Shown piece after piece: positions 45,750 to 54,222 of a stretch of 64,000 bases of DNA; the stretch's first letter is position 1; each line of letters begins with the position of its first letter. The stretch lies in assembly GCA_913060815.1 (NCBI GenBank), contig CAJXSZ010000001.1, positions 310,001 through 374,000 of the forward strand. Direction: 5' to 3'. The notes below the pieces were generated by a model. It saw only the letters and a list, made by a program, of their open reading frames with translations, was not told where the DNA came from and did not search any database. The position numbers were made by a program, and so were the translations under genes. The DNA is from an uncultured Sulfitobacter sp. Its GTDB lineage: Bacteria; Pseudomonadota; Alphaproteobacteria; Rhodobacterales; Rhodobacteraceae.

Positions 45750-46952
45750 ATGAACCGTCCACAACACTATCGTTTTCACCAAGGGGAGCGTGTGCTTCCG
45801 TTCGCAACCGCCGAATATGAGGCGCGGTTGGCCAAGCTGCGCAGCGATATGGCAGCGCTGGGCGTCGATGCCTGCGTGTTCACCTCGATGCACAATGTCG
45901 CCTACTATTCGGGGTTTCTCTATTGCGCCTTCGGCCGCCCCTATGCGCTGGTGGTGACGCCCACCGACAGCGTCACGATGAGCGCGGGCATTGACGCGGC
46001 CCAGCCATGGCGGCGGGGCCATGGCGACAACATCACCTACACGGATTGGGAGCGGAACAATTATTGGCGCGCCATCCTGAGTGTGACGGGCGCGGAGAAA
46101 ACCATCGGTTTCGAGGCCGATCACCTGAGCATCGCGCAAAAGGCTTTGCTGGATAAGTTCCTGACGCCCAAAGCCACAGTTGACGTGGCACCCGCCACCA
46201 TGCGCCAGCGTATGCACAAATCCGCGGCAGAGCTTGATCTGATCCGCGCAGGGGCCAATGTTGCTGATGTGGGCGGCTATGCGATCCGCGATGCCGTCAA
46301 AGTCGGCGCGCGCGAGATTGATATCGCCATGGCAGGCCGTGACGCGATGGAGCTGGAGATTGCGCGGCGCTTTCCCGACTCGGAGATCCGCGACAGCTGG
46401 GTCTGGTTTCAATCAGGCATCAACACCGACGGCGCGCACAACCCCGTCACCACCCGCAAGCTGGAGCACGGTGATATCCTGAGCCTTAACACCTTCCCGA
46501 TGATCTCAGGCTACTACACTGCGCTGGAGCGCACGATGTTTGTAGGTGAGGTTGATGATGCCAGCCGCAAAATCTGGGAGGCCAACGTGGCAGCCCATGA
46601 ATACGGGATGAGCCTGCTTGTGCCGGGGGCTAAATGCTCCGAGATCACGCAAAAGATCAATGACTTCTTCGCCGAGCGTGACCTGTTGCGATACCGCACC
46701 TTCGGATATGGCCACTCCTTCGGCGTGCTCTCGCACTACTATGGCCGCGAGGCGGGGCTGGAGCTGCGCGAGGATATCGACACGGTGCTGGAGGAAGGCA
46801 TGGTTATCTCGATGGAGCCGATGTTGACCCTCGGCGAGGGCAACCCCGGTGCAGGCGGCTACCGAGAGCATGATATTCTGATCATCACCAAGGACGGCAA
46901 CGAGAACATCACGGGCTATCCCTACGGCCCTGATTTCAACGTTGTTGGCTAG
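45750..46952 (+). CDS. Creatinase (creatine amidinohydrolase)
   Basis: 400 aa, close to Pseudomonas creatinase in length and in nearly every conserved block: 'VFTSMHNVAYYSGFLYCAFGRPYALVV' near 43-69, 'QPWRRGHGDNITYTDWERNNY' near 85-105, 'WFQSGINTDGAHNPVTTRKLEHGDILSLN' near 219-247 with catalytic His230, 'YRTFGYGHSFGVLSHYYGREAGLELREDIDTVL' near 311-343 and 'GAGGYREHDILI' near 370. It hydrolyses creatine to sarcosine and urea. The pita-bread fold is kept, but the metal ligands of aminopeptidase P are not needed. The ATG at 45750 follows GAAGGAGAAGG. Sarcosine would be converted to glycine by genes elsewhere. Confidence 0.92.
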   Translation: MNRPQHYRFHQGERVLPFATAEYEARLAKLRSDMAALGVDACVFTSMHNVAYYSGFLYCAFGRPYALVVTPTDSVTMSAGIDAAQPWRRGHGDNITYTDWERNNYWRAILSVTGAEKTIGFEADHLSIAQKALLDKFLTPKATVDVAPATMRQRMHKSAAELDLIRAGANVADVGGYAIRDAVKVGAREIDIAMAGRDAMELEIARRFPDSEIRDSWVWFQSGINTDGAHNPVTTRKLEHGDILSLNTFPMISGYYTALERTMFVGEVDDASRKIWEANVAAHEYGMSLLVPGAKCSEITQKINDFFAERDLLRYRTFGYGHSFGVLSHYYGREAGLELREDIDTVLEEGMVISMEPMLTLGEGNPGAGGYREHDILIITKDGNENITGYPYGPDFNVVG

Positions 46953-46960
46953 ACAATACG

Positions 46961-46984
46961 GCCCGCTGGTGTGTGCCAGCGGGC
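46961..46984. terminator. Bidirectional hairpin between creatinase and RidA genes
   Basis: A 9-bp perfect stem (GCCCGCTGG / CCAGCGGGC) with a 6-base loop, nine bases after the creatinase stop, then TACGTTTCTATT. It also lies just beyond the stop of the convergent RidA gene. Confidence 0.7.
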
Positions 46985-46991
46985 TACGTTT

Positions 46992-47336
46992 CTATTCGTC
47001 GTAGGCCGCATCCACGATAATCTCGACCTTGAGCACTTCACGCGCCAGCTTTGCTTCGCCACAAGCACGGGCGGGGGCATGGCCTTCGGGCACCCACGCA
47101 TTCCAGACCTCGTTCAGCCCGTCAAAATCGCTCATATCCGCGAGCCAGATCGTGGCGCGCAACATCTGCTCGCGTGAGGAGCCTGCTTGGGTCAAAAGTG
47201 CGTCGACGCGGCGCAAACACTCGGCTGTCTGCTCTTGAATGGTAGCCCCTTCGCCCACCTGTCCGGTGATATAGGCAACACCGCGGTGCTTCACGATTTT
47301 GGAAGAGCGCGCTCCTGTTTCAATACGTTCAATCAT
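46992..47336 (-). CDS. RidA family protein (enamine/imine deaminase)
   Basis: 114 aa. '[30 protein letters not shown]' at the N-terminus and '[46 protein letters not shown]' near 51-96 are family blocks, with Arg92-like 'PARACG' near the substrate-binding site. These small trimeric enzymes hydrolyse reactive enamine/imine intermediates. The bhc and purine pathways nearby produce imines, so it may act on those; this is inference. It lies 3' of puuD's gene on the same strand (upstream start region 47337-47399). Confidence 0.83.
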   Translation of the reverse strand: MIERIETGARSSKIVKHRGVAYITGQVGEGATIQEQTAECLRRVDALLTQAGSSREQMLRATIWLADMSDFDGLNEVWNAWVPEGHAPARACGEAKLAREVLKVEIIVDAAYDE

Positions 47337-47399
47337 GTCTGGCCTTTCAGGTTAGTTCCGTGTGGGAAACTGCGCTAAATCGGACAGCGCATCAATGGT

Positions 47400-48635
47400 T
47401 CAATCTGCCTGCGCGGCACGCACCCATGCAACGATCTTGCCGCGGCTCTCGGGCGTCATGGTGGCGATGGCGTTGGGCGGTGGCATCGCATTGCTCAAGC
47501 CTGCATGCAGCAAAATGGCCTGTGCGTTGCGCGCCACATCGCTACGTGTCTCGAGGTGCACGCCTTTGGGTGCCCAATGCATCCCCTCCCATGCGGGTTC
47601 GCGTGCATGACACATGGAGCAGTTGCCAAGTACCACATCATAGGCCTCGTCAAACCCTTGGGCCGAGGCGTATTGCGTCTCATAGGCCGTCAAATCACGG
47701 TTCTCCGCGATCTCGTAGCTATCCGGCCCGCGCACCGTCGAGAGCCACGCGATGACGATCATCAGCAGCACCGTGACCGCCCATGTCCAGTGCGGACCGC
47801 TCCCCGTGGCATGCATCGTGTTGAAGTAGTGTCTAATCGTGACGCCTGTGAGGAAAATCAGGCTTGCGATGATCCAGTTGTACTCGGTCGCAAAGGCAAG
47901 CGGATAGTGGTTTGCCAGCATCAGGAAAATAACGGGGAGCGTCAGGTAGTTATTGTGGGTCGAGCGCAGCTTGGCGATCTTGCCATATTTTGCGTCGGGT
48001 TTGCGGCCTGCCATGAGGTCGGCCACCACGATGCGCTGGTTCGGCATGATCTGGAAAAACACATTGCCCGTCATAATCGACGCGGTGAAGGCTCCAAGAT
48101 GTAGCAAGGCCGCACGGCCCGTGAATATCTGGTTATAGCCCCATGCCATCACGACCAGCAGCACAAAGAGCAGCAGCATCAACAGGGTCGAATGTTCCCC
48201 AAGCTTGGATTTGCACATGAAATCATAGGCCAGCCAGCCAATCGTGAGGGAGCCGCCTGAAATGAGGATACCTTGCCAAAGGGTCAAATCCGCCTTGGTC
48301 GGGTCAAGCAGGAAAATCTCGCCTCCCACCCAATAGACGATCATCAGCAGGGCAGCACCAGAGACCCACGTGATATAGCTTTGCCATTTATGCCAGATCA
48401 GATGCTCGGGCATGTTCTCGGGGGCGACCAGATATTTCTGGATGTGGTAAAACCCGCCACCATGGACCTGCCATTCCTCACCGTGCACCCCTTGGGGCGC
48501 ATTGGCTGCTTTCCGCAAGCCCAGATCAAGGGCGATGAAAAAGAACGACGCGCCAATCCACGCCATGGCCGTGATAACGTGCAGCCAGCGGACTGCAAAC
48601 GCGATCCAGTCCCAAATTATTGCAAAGTCGTACAT
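47400..48635 (-). CDS. puuD: Urate hydroxylase PuuD (membrane protein with cytochrome c domain)
   Basis: 411 aa. The N-terminal ~320 residues hold about eight or nine hydrophobic helices ('AVRWLHVITAMAWIGASFFFIALDL' near 13-37). The C-terminus is a c-type cytochrome: CSMCHA near residue 337 (CxxCH) with the axial Met in NAMPPPNA near 383. PuuD converts urate to 5-hydroxyisourate using the respiratory chain instead of O2-dependent uricase. It is divergent from a LysR gene and followed on that side by HIU hydrolase, in keeping with urate catabolism. Confidence 0.95.
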   Translation of the reverse strand: MYDFAIIWDWIAFAVRWLHVITAMAWIGASFFFIALDLGLRKAANAPQGVHGEEWQVHGGGFYHIQKYLVAPENMPEHLIWHKWQSYITWVSGAALLMIVYWVGGEIFLLDPTKADLTLWQGILISGGSLTIGWLAYDFMCKSKLGEHSTLLMLLLFVLLVVMAWGYNQIFTGRAALLHLGAFTASIMTGNVFFQIMPNQRIVVADLMAGRKPDAKYGKIAKLRSTHNNYLTLPVIFLMLANHYPLAFATEYNWIIASLIFLTGVTIRHYFNTMHATGSGPHWTWAVTVLLMIVIAWLSTVRGPDSYEIAENRDLTAYETQYASAQGFDEAYDVVLGNCSMCHAREPAWEGMHWAPKGVHLETRSDVARNAQAILLHAGLSNAMPPPNAIATMTPESRGKIVAWVRAAQAD

Positions 48636-48733
48636 AGATGCTTTCCCCGCTGCATATGGACACCAGACTACCCGTTAGATGATTATTCTGGTATTGCTGC
48701 GAAAAGCCAAGCAGCATCAAAAAAATCAGAACA
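48636..48733. promoter_or_regulatory. Divergent puuD/LysR control region
   Basis: A 98-base spacer between puuD and the LysR gene. An inverted repeat TGCTGC-N10-GCAGCA lies at 48695-48716, about 17 bases before the LysR start. It could be a LysR operator or a hairpin in the LysR leader. This is sequence-based inference only. Confidence 0.5.
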
Positions 48734-49654
48734 ATGTCCTATCTTGCCAACATCCGCACCTTTGTCCGCGTTTTCGAGTTGGGCAGCATGTCCGCCGCAG
48801 GGCGCGATCTGCGCATCTCGCCCGCCGTGACCTCATCGCGCATCAGCCAACTGGAGGAGCATCTGAGCGTGCGCCTGTTCCAGCGCACGACCCGAAGCCT
48901 GACCCCGACAGAGCAGGGCAGGGCGTTCTACAAGGGGGCGAGCGAGATACTCGACGCGGTTGATAATGCCGAAGCGCAGGTGGTCAATATGACCGACAAT
49001 CCCAAAGGCTCGCTTTATGTTGCGGCCCCGCTGGGAGTGGGGCGGCGCATGATTGCGCCTCTGGTAGCGGGGTTCCTTGAGGAGTATCCGCAGGTGCGCC
49101 TGCGTTTGCGTCTCACCGACCGCAAGGTTGATCTCACCGCTGAAGGGCTGGACCTTGCGTTCTTCCTTGGCCACCCCGAGGACAGCAACCTGCGCATTCG
49201 CAAAATTGCAGATATCGAGCGCGTTCTCTGCGCCAGTCCTGACTATATCGCGGCCCACGGGATGCCCGTGTCGGGGGATGATCTTGTGTCGGGCGCGCAT
49301 GAATGTCTCAACCTGCGCTTTCCGGGTGCGACAGAGTTCCAATGGAGGCTCAATACGCCCGAAGGGCCGCGCAGATTTCGGGTGGCGGGGCGGTATGAAT
49401 GTGATGATGGTGACGTGCTGACTGATTGGGCGCTCGCTGGCAACGGGATCGTGATGAAGCCGCTCTTCGAGGTGGCCGAACATCTCAAGGAAGGGCGCCT
49501 TGTTCCCGTGGCAACCCAGACCCCGCCTGTGCCTGTGCAGATGGCCTGCCTCTATACCCATCGCAGGGGACAGGACCCGAAGACGCGGTTGTTTATGGAT
49601 TACGTGATAGAGCGTATCTCAGGCGGCTTGCGCACGTCCGCCAGTGAGATTTAG
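48734..49654 (+). CDS. LysR-family regulator, probably of urate catabolism
   Basis: 306 aa. The N-terminal helix-turn-helix (MSYLANIRTFVRVFELGSMSAAGRDLRISPAVTSSRISQLEEHLSV-type) is followed by 'RLFQRTTRSLTPTEQG'. The effector domain starts near residue 90 ('GSLYVAAPLGVGRRMIAPLV'). Stop codons of this gene and the convergent HIU hydrolase share bases (49651-49654). Its position between puuD and the other purine genes makes it the likely local regulator. Confidence 0.88.
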   Translation: MSYLANIRTFVRVFELGSMSAAGRDLRISPAVTSSRISQLEEHLSVRLFQRTTRSLTPTEQGRAFYKGASEILDAVDNAEAQVVNMTDNPKGSLYVAAPLGVGRRMIAPLVAGFLEEYPQVRLRLRLTDRKVDLTAEGLDLAFFLGHPEDSNLRIRKIADIERVLCASPDYIAAHGMPVSGDDLVSGAHECLNLRFPGATEFQWRLNTPEGPRRFRVAGRYECDDGDVLTDWALAGNGIVMKPLFEVAEHLKEGRLVPVATQTPPVPVQMACLYTHRRGQDPKTRLFMDYVIERISGGLRTSASEI

Positions 49655-50004
49655 CTGCCGCGATATGTGGAGTAGCCGAAGGGCGAGAGCAAAAGCGGCA
49701 CGTGGTAATGAGATGCCTCTGACATGCCGAAGCGCAAAGGGATCACATCAAGGAAACGCGGCTCCTCGGGCGGGGTGCCGATGGCGTCAAGGTAGTCGCC
49801 AGCATAGAACACAAGCTCATAGATGCCCGCCTCGAAGTCGTCCGCTGGCAGGATCTGCTCGTCTGTGCGCCCGTCTGCATTGGTGCTCAGCGTCTTGAGC
49901 AACGCCCGCTCTGTGCCGTCCAAGCGATACAATTCGATCTTCAAGCCCGCCGCCGGACAGCCGCGCGCGGTGTCCAGAACATGTGTCGTCAAAAATCCAC
50001 TCAT
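49651..50004 (-). CDS. uraH: Hydroxyisourate hydrolase (transthyretin-like)
   Basis: 117 aa beginning MSGFLTTHVLDTARGCPA; an ATG-like start at 50025 is less apt. Family marks are LTTHVLD (with the catalytic His) at residues 5-11, 'NADGRTDEQIL' with Arg near 46, 'FHVPLLLSPFGYSTYRGS'-like ending with the diagnostic YRGS tetrapeptide. It opens 5-hydroxyisourate to OHCU, the step after PuuD. AAAGGACGG precedes the start. Confidence 0.95.
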   Translation of the reverse strand: MSGFLTTHVLDTARGCPAAGLKIELYRLDGTERALLKTLSTNADGRTDEQILPADDFEAGIYELVFYAGDYLDAIGTPPEEPRFLDVIPLRFGMSEASHYHVPLLLSPFGYSTYRGS

Positions 50005-50162
50005 GTCAGTCCGTCCTTTGATCAAATATTCGATACAATGCCGTTATGCCGTAGCCAGCCCCAATGGGCAAAGTGCGCTTGCTTTGAGGCACCTTCGCAT
50101 TTTATTTGAAAAACAATACTATTATTTTGGAATACTAAAGAGGCGACTTCGGAGGGGTAAGT
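50005..50162. promoter_or_regulatory. Divergent uraH/puuE-uraD control region
   Basis: A 158-base spacer, AT-rich in its right half (50099-50145). It includes the palindrome TTTGATCAAA at 50017-50026, near the uraH ribosome site, and GGAGGGG at 50151-50157 as the ribosome site of the PuuE-UraD gene. The regulator site is unproven. Confidence 0.45.
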
Positions 50163-51575
50163 GTGAACAGATATCCGCGTGATATGACAGGCTACGGGGC
50201 GCATCCGCCGCAGGCGCAATGGCCGAATGGCGCAAAAATCGCTGTCCAGATTGTCCTGAATTATGAAGAGGGTGGCGAGAATAACATTCTTCATGGCGAC
50301 CCCGCATCCGAGGCGTTTTTGTCCGAAATCACTGGCGCATCCGCATGGCCGGATCAGCGTCATTGGAACATGGAATCGATCTATGAATACGGGTCGCGTG
50401 CGGGATTCTGGCGCGTGCACCGGATGCTGTCTGATCTGCCTGTTACAGTTTACGGCGTGGCCACCGCATTGGCCCGCGCCCCTGAACAGGTCGCGGCGAT
50501 GAAATCATCAGGCTGGGAAATTGCCAGCCACGGCCTGAAATGGATCGAGCATAAGGACATGCCGGAGGCGCAAGAGCGCGCCCAGATTGAAGAGGCGATT
50601 GCGCTGCACACCCAAGTGGTTGGTACGCCGCCGCGGGGCTGGTACACGGGCCGCTGCTCGAACAATACCGTTCGCCTTGCGGCGGAGATAGGGCAATTTG
50701 CTTATATCGCCGACAGCTATGCCGACGATCTGCCCTATTGGATGGCGTTCGACGGCACCGACCAGCTCATTGTGCCCTACACGATGGATTGCAATGATAT
50801 GCGGTTTGCCATTCAGGCGGGCTTTACCACGGGTGACCAGTTCGAGAGCTATCTTAAAGACAGCTTTGATTTGCTTTATGAAGAAGGATTGGCGGGCGCG
50901 CCCAAGATGCTCTCGATCGGACTGCACTGTCGCCTGATCGGGCGGCCAGGGCGTGCGGCGGCTTTGGCCCGCGCGATCAAGCATATGAAATCCCATGCTG
51001 ATGTCTGGTTTGCCACGCGGCTGGAGATAGCACAGCATTGGGCTGCAACCCATCCGCCCCGCCATACCCCACGCCCATCTGAAATGGACCGCGACACCTT
51101 CGTCGCCGAGTTTGGCGGTATTTTCGAGCATAGTGCATGGGTGGCCGAGGGCGCGCATGCACTTGAGCTCGGACCAACTCATGACACTGCACTGGGCGTG
51201 CACCAGATGCTTGTCCGCACGTTTCGCGGCGCGCCCGAGGAGAAGCGGCTTGCCGTGCTAAACGCCCACCCTGATCTGGCAGGCAAGCTAGCGCAGGCAA
51301 AGCGCCTGACCGCAGACTCCACGGCAGAGCAGGCAGGCGCAGGTCTCGATGCGCTCACGGACGCAGAAAGGGAGAAATTTGTGGCATTGAATGCGAGGTA
51401 TGCCTCAAAATTCGGCTTTCCCTTCATCATTGCCGTGCGCGATCACACGAAGTCTTCAATCATGGCGGCGTTCGTGCGCCGCTTGGAGCATGACCGCGAT
51501 ACCGAATTTGCGGAGGCATGCACACAGGTGGAACGCATCGCCGAGCATCGGCTTCTCCAGAAATTGGGCGCATAG
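50163..51575 (+). CDS. puuE: Fused allantoinase PuuE and OHCU decarboxylase UraD
   Basis: 470 aa with a GTG start preceded by GGAGGGG. Residues 1-~300 are PuuE, a polysaccharide-deacetylase-fold allantoinase: 'RDMTGYGAHPPQAQWPNGAKIAVQIVLNYEEGGENN', 'SIYEYGSRAGFWRVHRML' near 60-77, 'EIASHGLKWIEH' near 119-130, 'GWYTGRCSNNTVRL' near 160-173 and 'SIGLHCRLIGRPGR' near 251-264. Residues ~305-470 are UraD: 'FGGIFEHSAWVAEGA', 'VLNAHPDLAGKLA', then 'FGFPFIIAVRDHTKSSIMAAFVRRLEHDRDTEF'. UraD acts on OHCU to give S-allantoin, which the PuuE half then opens to allantoate. Fusing two consecutive steps would limit loss of the unstable intermediate. Confidence 0.93.
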   Translation: MNRYPRDMTGYGAHPPQAQWPNGAKIAVQIVLNYEEGGENNILHGDPASEAFLSEITGASAWPDQRHWNMESIYEYGSRAGFWRVHRMLSDLPVTVYGVATALARAPEQVAAMKSSGWEIASHGLKWIEHKDMPEAQERAQIEEAIALHTQVVGTPPRGWYTGRCSNNTVRLAAEIGQFAYIADSYADDLPYWMAFDGTDQLIVPYTMDCNDMRFAIQAGFTTGDQFESYLKDSFDLLYEEGLAGAPKMLSIGLHCRLIGRPGRAAALARAIKHMKSHADVWFATRLEIAQHWAATHPPRHTPRPSEMDRDTFVAEFGGIFEHSAWVAEGAHALELGPTHDTALGVHQMLVRTFRGAPEEKRLAVLNAHPDLAGKLAQAKRLTADSTAEQAGAGLDALTDAEREKFVALNARYASKFGFPFIIAVRDHTKSSIMAAFVRRLEHDRDTEFAEACTQVERIAEHRLLQKLGA

Positions 51576-51659
51576 CAACGCAGCTTTGCGCCCGACGCCT
51601 TCAACAAAAGACCGGCAGAAAAAAGCTGGCGCAACGCACCAACGACAGAGAGAAAAGCA

Positions 51660-53093
51660 ATGAGTAACACATCCATCGGGACGCCAGAGCAGCTGCGCGA
51701 TCCCAATTATACCCCCGCCCTTCACCGTGCTGTGCCGCTTGGCATCCAGCATGTTCTGGCCATGTTCGTCTCCAACGTGACCCCCGCGATCATTATCTCG
51801 GGCGCTGCGGGTTTCGGCTTTGGTTCTGACGCAGGCGCGCAGGGCTTTCCCGATATGACCTACCTCATTCAGATGTCGATGCTGTTTGCGGGCATCGCGA
51901 CCCTGTTCCAGACCATCGGCCTTGGTCCTGTCGGCGCGCGGCTGCCCATCGTTCAGGGCACGTCCTTTGGCTTCATCCCGATTATGATCCCGCTGGTGGC
52001 GGGCAAGGGCGTTGATGCCCTGCCAGCCCTATTTTGTGGGGTGATTGTGGGTGGCCTGTTCCACACGCTGATCGGTACATTCATCGGGCGCATTCGCTTT
52101 GCCCTGCCACCACTGGTCACGGGCCTTGTTGTGACGATGATCGGTCTGGCGCTGGTCAAGGTAGGCATCCAATATGCAGCGGGAGGCGTGCCAGCGATTG
52201 ACAAGCCTGAATACGGCTCTCTCCTGAACTGGTCTGCCGCGCTGGTGGTGATCTTTGTGACCCTCGCGCTCAAGTTTTATGCGCGTGGCATGCTGGCGGT
52301 TTCTGCCGTCGTGATTGGCATCATCGTGGGCTACTTCTATGCCATGGCGATGGGTATGGTCACAGTCGAGGGCATCGCAACCAGCTTTGAGCGCGCCGCC
52401 CCCATCGCCTTTCCGTCCCCCTTCAAATACGGGTTCGAGCTGAGCTTTGCCGCGATCATCGGGTTCTGCATGATGTCCTTTGTCTCCGCCGTTGAAACAG
52501 TGGGCGATGTGTCTGGCATCACCAAAGGCGGCGCAGGCCGCGAGGCAACGGAAAAGGAAATCACTGGTGCCACCTATGCTGATGGTGTTGGCACCGCAAT
52601 CGCAGGCATCTTCGGCGGCTTTCCCAATACGTCGTTCAGCCAGAATGTCGGCCTGATCGCCATGACCGGTGTGATGAGCCGCCATGTCGTGACCATCGGC
52701 GCGCTCTTCTTGATCATCTGCGGGCTGGTCCCGAAAGTGGGCGCCCTGATCCGCACCATCCCGATCGAGGTCTTGGGCGGCGGTGTCATTGTGATGTTCG
52801 GTATGGTCGTCGCGGCGGGTATCTCGATGCTGTCTGACGTTAACTGGAACCGCCGCAATATGGTGATTTTTGCGATCTCCCTGTCAGTCGGCCTTGGTCT
52901 TCAGCTTGACCCCAAGGCGGTACAATACCTTCCCGACACGCTGCGTATCCTGATGACATCGGGTCTGTTGCCTGCCGCGTTTATCGCGATTGTGCTCAAT
53001 CTGGTGCTGCCAGAGGAGCTGTCTGATCGGGCGACAGAGGAAGTCTCTGGCGGTCTTTCCGGTCACGGCGAAGGATCGTTGAACGGCAAGTAG
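51660..53093 (+). CDS. Nucleobase:cation symporter-2 (NCS2) permease, probably urate/xanthine
   Basis: 477 aa with about 12-14 hydrophobic segments. It has 'LGIQHVLAMFVSNVTPAIIISGAAGFGFG' near 27-55, 'PIVQGTSFGFIPIMIPLVAGKG' near 97-118 (QGTSF), and the NCS2 signature 'EKEITGATYADGVGTAIAGIFGGFPNTSFSQNVGLIAMTGV' near 297-340. Ten to twelve QNVGL-type residues bind purines. It lies downstream of PuuE-UraD with an 84-base gap, and so is the expected urate importer. Confidence 0.92.
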   Translation: MSNTSIGTPEQLRDPNYTPALHRAVPLGIQHVLAMFVSNVTPAIIISGAAGFGFGSDAGAQGFPDMTYLIQMSMLFAGIATLFQTIGLGPVGARLPIVQGTSFGFIPIMIPLVAGKGVDALPALFCGVIVGGLFHTLIGTFIGRIRFALPPLVTGLVVTMIGLALVKVGIQYAAGGVPAIDKPEYGSLLNWSAALVVIFVTLALKFYARGMLAVSAVVIGIIVGYFYAMAMGMVTVEGIATSFERAAPIAFPSPFKYGFELSFAAIIGFCMMSFVSAVETVGDVSGITKGGAGREATEKEITGATYADGVGTAIAGIFGGFPNTSFSQNVGLIAMTGVMSRHVVTIGALFLIICGLVPKVGALIRTIPIEVLGGGVIVMFGMVVAAGISMLSDVNWNRRNMVIFAISLSVGLGLQLDPKAVQYLPDTLRILMTSGLLPAAFIAIVLNLVLPEELSDRATEEVSGGLSGHGEGSLNGK

Positions 53094-53101
53094 GTACAAG
53101 C

Positions 53102-53132
53102 CCGCCCCGCTGTCTCAACTGCGGCGGGGCGG
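53102..53132. terminator. Bidirectional terminator between permease and GAPDH genes
   Basis: A 9-bp perfect GC stem (CCGCCCCGC / GCGGGGCGG) with a 13-base loop, lying between the two convergent stops. Confidence 0.7.
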
Positions 53133-53137
53133 ATATA

Positions 53138-54127
53138 TCAGGCGCCGCGTGCAACCAATCTATGCGCCATATCAATCATCCGTGCCGAAAATCCCCACTC
53201 ATTGTCGTACCATCCGAACAGACGCAGTTGTCGCGCGTCTATGGTCTGTGTCTCCGGAAGCGCCAGCACCAACGATTCCGCCCGTCCGCGCAGATCACGC
53301 GACACGCATGGGTCTTCGGTCATCCCGATCACATCGGAGGCATCCGCAATGGCACTCACTACTGCGTGGGGGTCAACGCCCACCTCGCTTTCGAGCTGCA
53401 ACGTGACATCAATGGCCGAAACGCTCAGACTTGGCACGCGCACGGCCGCCACGCTGGTGCGTGCGCCAATGCGGGGCAGGATGCCTTGCAACTCGCGTGC
53501 TGCACTGGTCGTGGTCGGCACAATGGATTCCGCGCCTGCACGGCTGCGCGCCAGATCACCCCGCGGCGCGTCCACCATCGGTTGGCTGCTGGTGTAGCAA
53601 TGGATCGTCGTGACGTGGGCGCGCTCAATGCCCAGCTGCGCATCCACAGTCCGCAACAGCGGGGCAATCGCGTTGGTGGTACACGACGAGTTCGAGATAA
53701 TCCGCGCCGCGCCAAGCTCGGGTTCATTGGCACCAAGCACCACGGTTCTGTCAGCGAATTTCGATGGCCCAGAGATCAGAACCGCACGCGCTTCTGCGTC
53801 CAAGCCACGCTCTGCCGCCGCGCGTGAGGCAATTTTTCCAGTGCACTCCATCACAATATCTACGGCAGGCAAATCCGCATCGCCCAGATCATCGTGCGAT
53901 GAAAACGCAACGTGGCGGTCGCCAATGCGCAATCTGTCGCCCTCGATTTCAATGGGGAGGGGCAGGGGGCCGAATGTGCTGTCGTATTTGAACAGATAGG
54001 CACAGGTCTCGAGCGGTGCGATGTCATTGATCCGTACAACTTCGATCCCTGCAAGGGAGGGTGTCGTGAGAATTTGGCGCAAAATAGTACGGCCGATCCG
54101 ACCGAACCCGTTGATCACAATACGCAT
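53138..54127 (-). CDS. Type I glyceraldehyde-3-phosphate dehydrogenase
   Basis: 329 aa. The NAD-binding start INGFGRIGR is at residues 5-13. Catalytic Cys149 lies in SNSSCTTN and His176 in TIHCYT. 'WYDNEWGFSARMID' near 308-321 is the usual C-terminal block. Residue Asp35 after the second strand (VRINDI) supports NAD use. The gene is isolated on its strand between the bhc operon and urate genes; a role in gluconeogenesis from the C2/C4 products is an inference. Some homologues are erythrose-4-phosphate dehydrogenases. Confidence 0.88.
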   Translation of the reverse strand: MRIVINGFGRIGRTILRQILTTPSLAGIEVVRINDIAPLETCAYLFKYDSTFGPLPLPIEIEGDRLRIGDRHVAFSSHDDLGDADLPAVDIVMECTGKIASRAAAERGLDAEARAVLISGPSKFADRTVVLGANEPELGAARIISNSSCTTNAIAPLLRTVDAQLGIERAHVTTIHCYTSSQPMVDAPRGDLARSRAGAESIVPTTTSAARELQGILPRIGARTSVAAVRVPSLSVSAIDVTLQLESEVGVDPHAVVSAIADASDVIGMTEDPCVSRDLRGRAESLVLALPETQTIDARQLRLFGWYDNEWGFSARMIDMAHRLVARGA

Positions 54128-54151
54128 TTAACAATCCTTCACAGCTTTAAG

Positions 54152-54173
54152 CCTGATCAATGAGCATCAGGCA
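54152..54173 (-). terminator. Weak hairpin between bhcD and GAPDH genes
   Basis: GCCTGAT at 54152-54158 pairs with ATCAGGC at 54167-54173 across an 8-base loop. Read on the minus strand it follows the bhcD stop and precedes the GAPDH start. There is no clear T-run. Confidence 0.4.
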
Positions 54174-54222
54174 CAGTGCTGATATGATCATATTGTAGGC
54201 CTAAAGCAACAGGGGGCGGCGT

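Noticed and set aside
45555..46412. 285-codon minus-strand frame over creatinase
   Set aside because: The plus strand encodes an unmistakable creatinase; the opposite frame has no domain.
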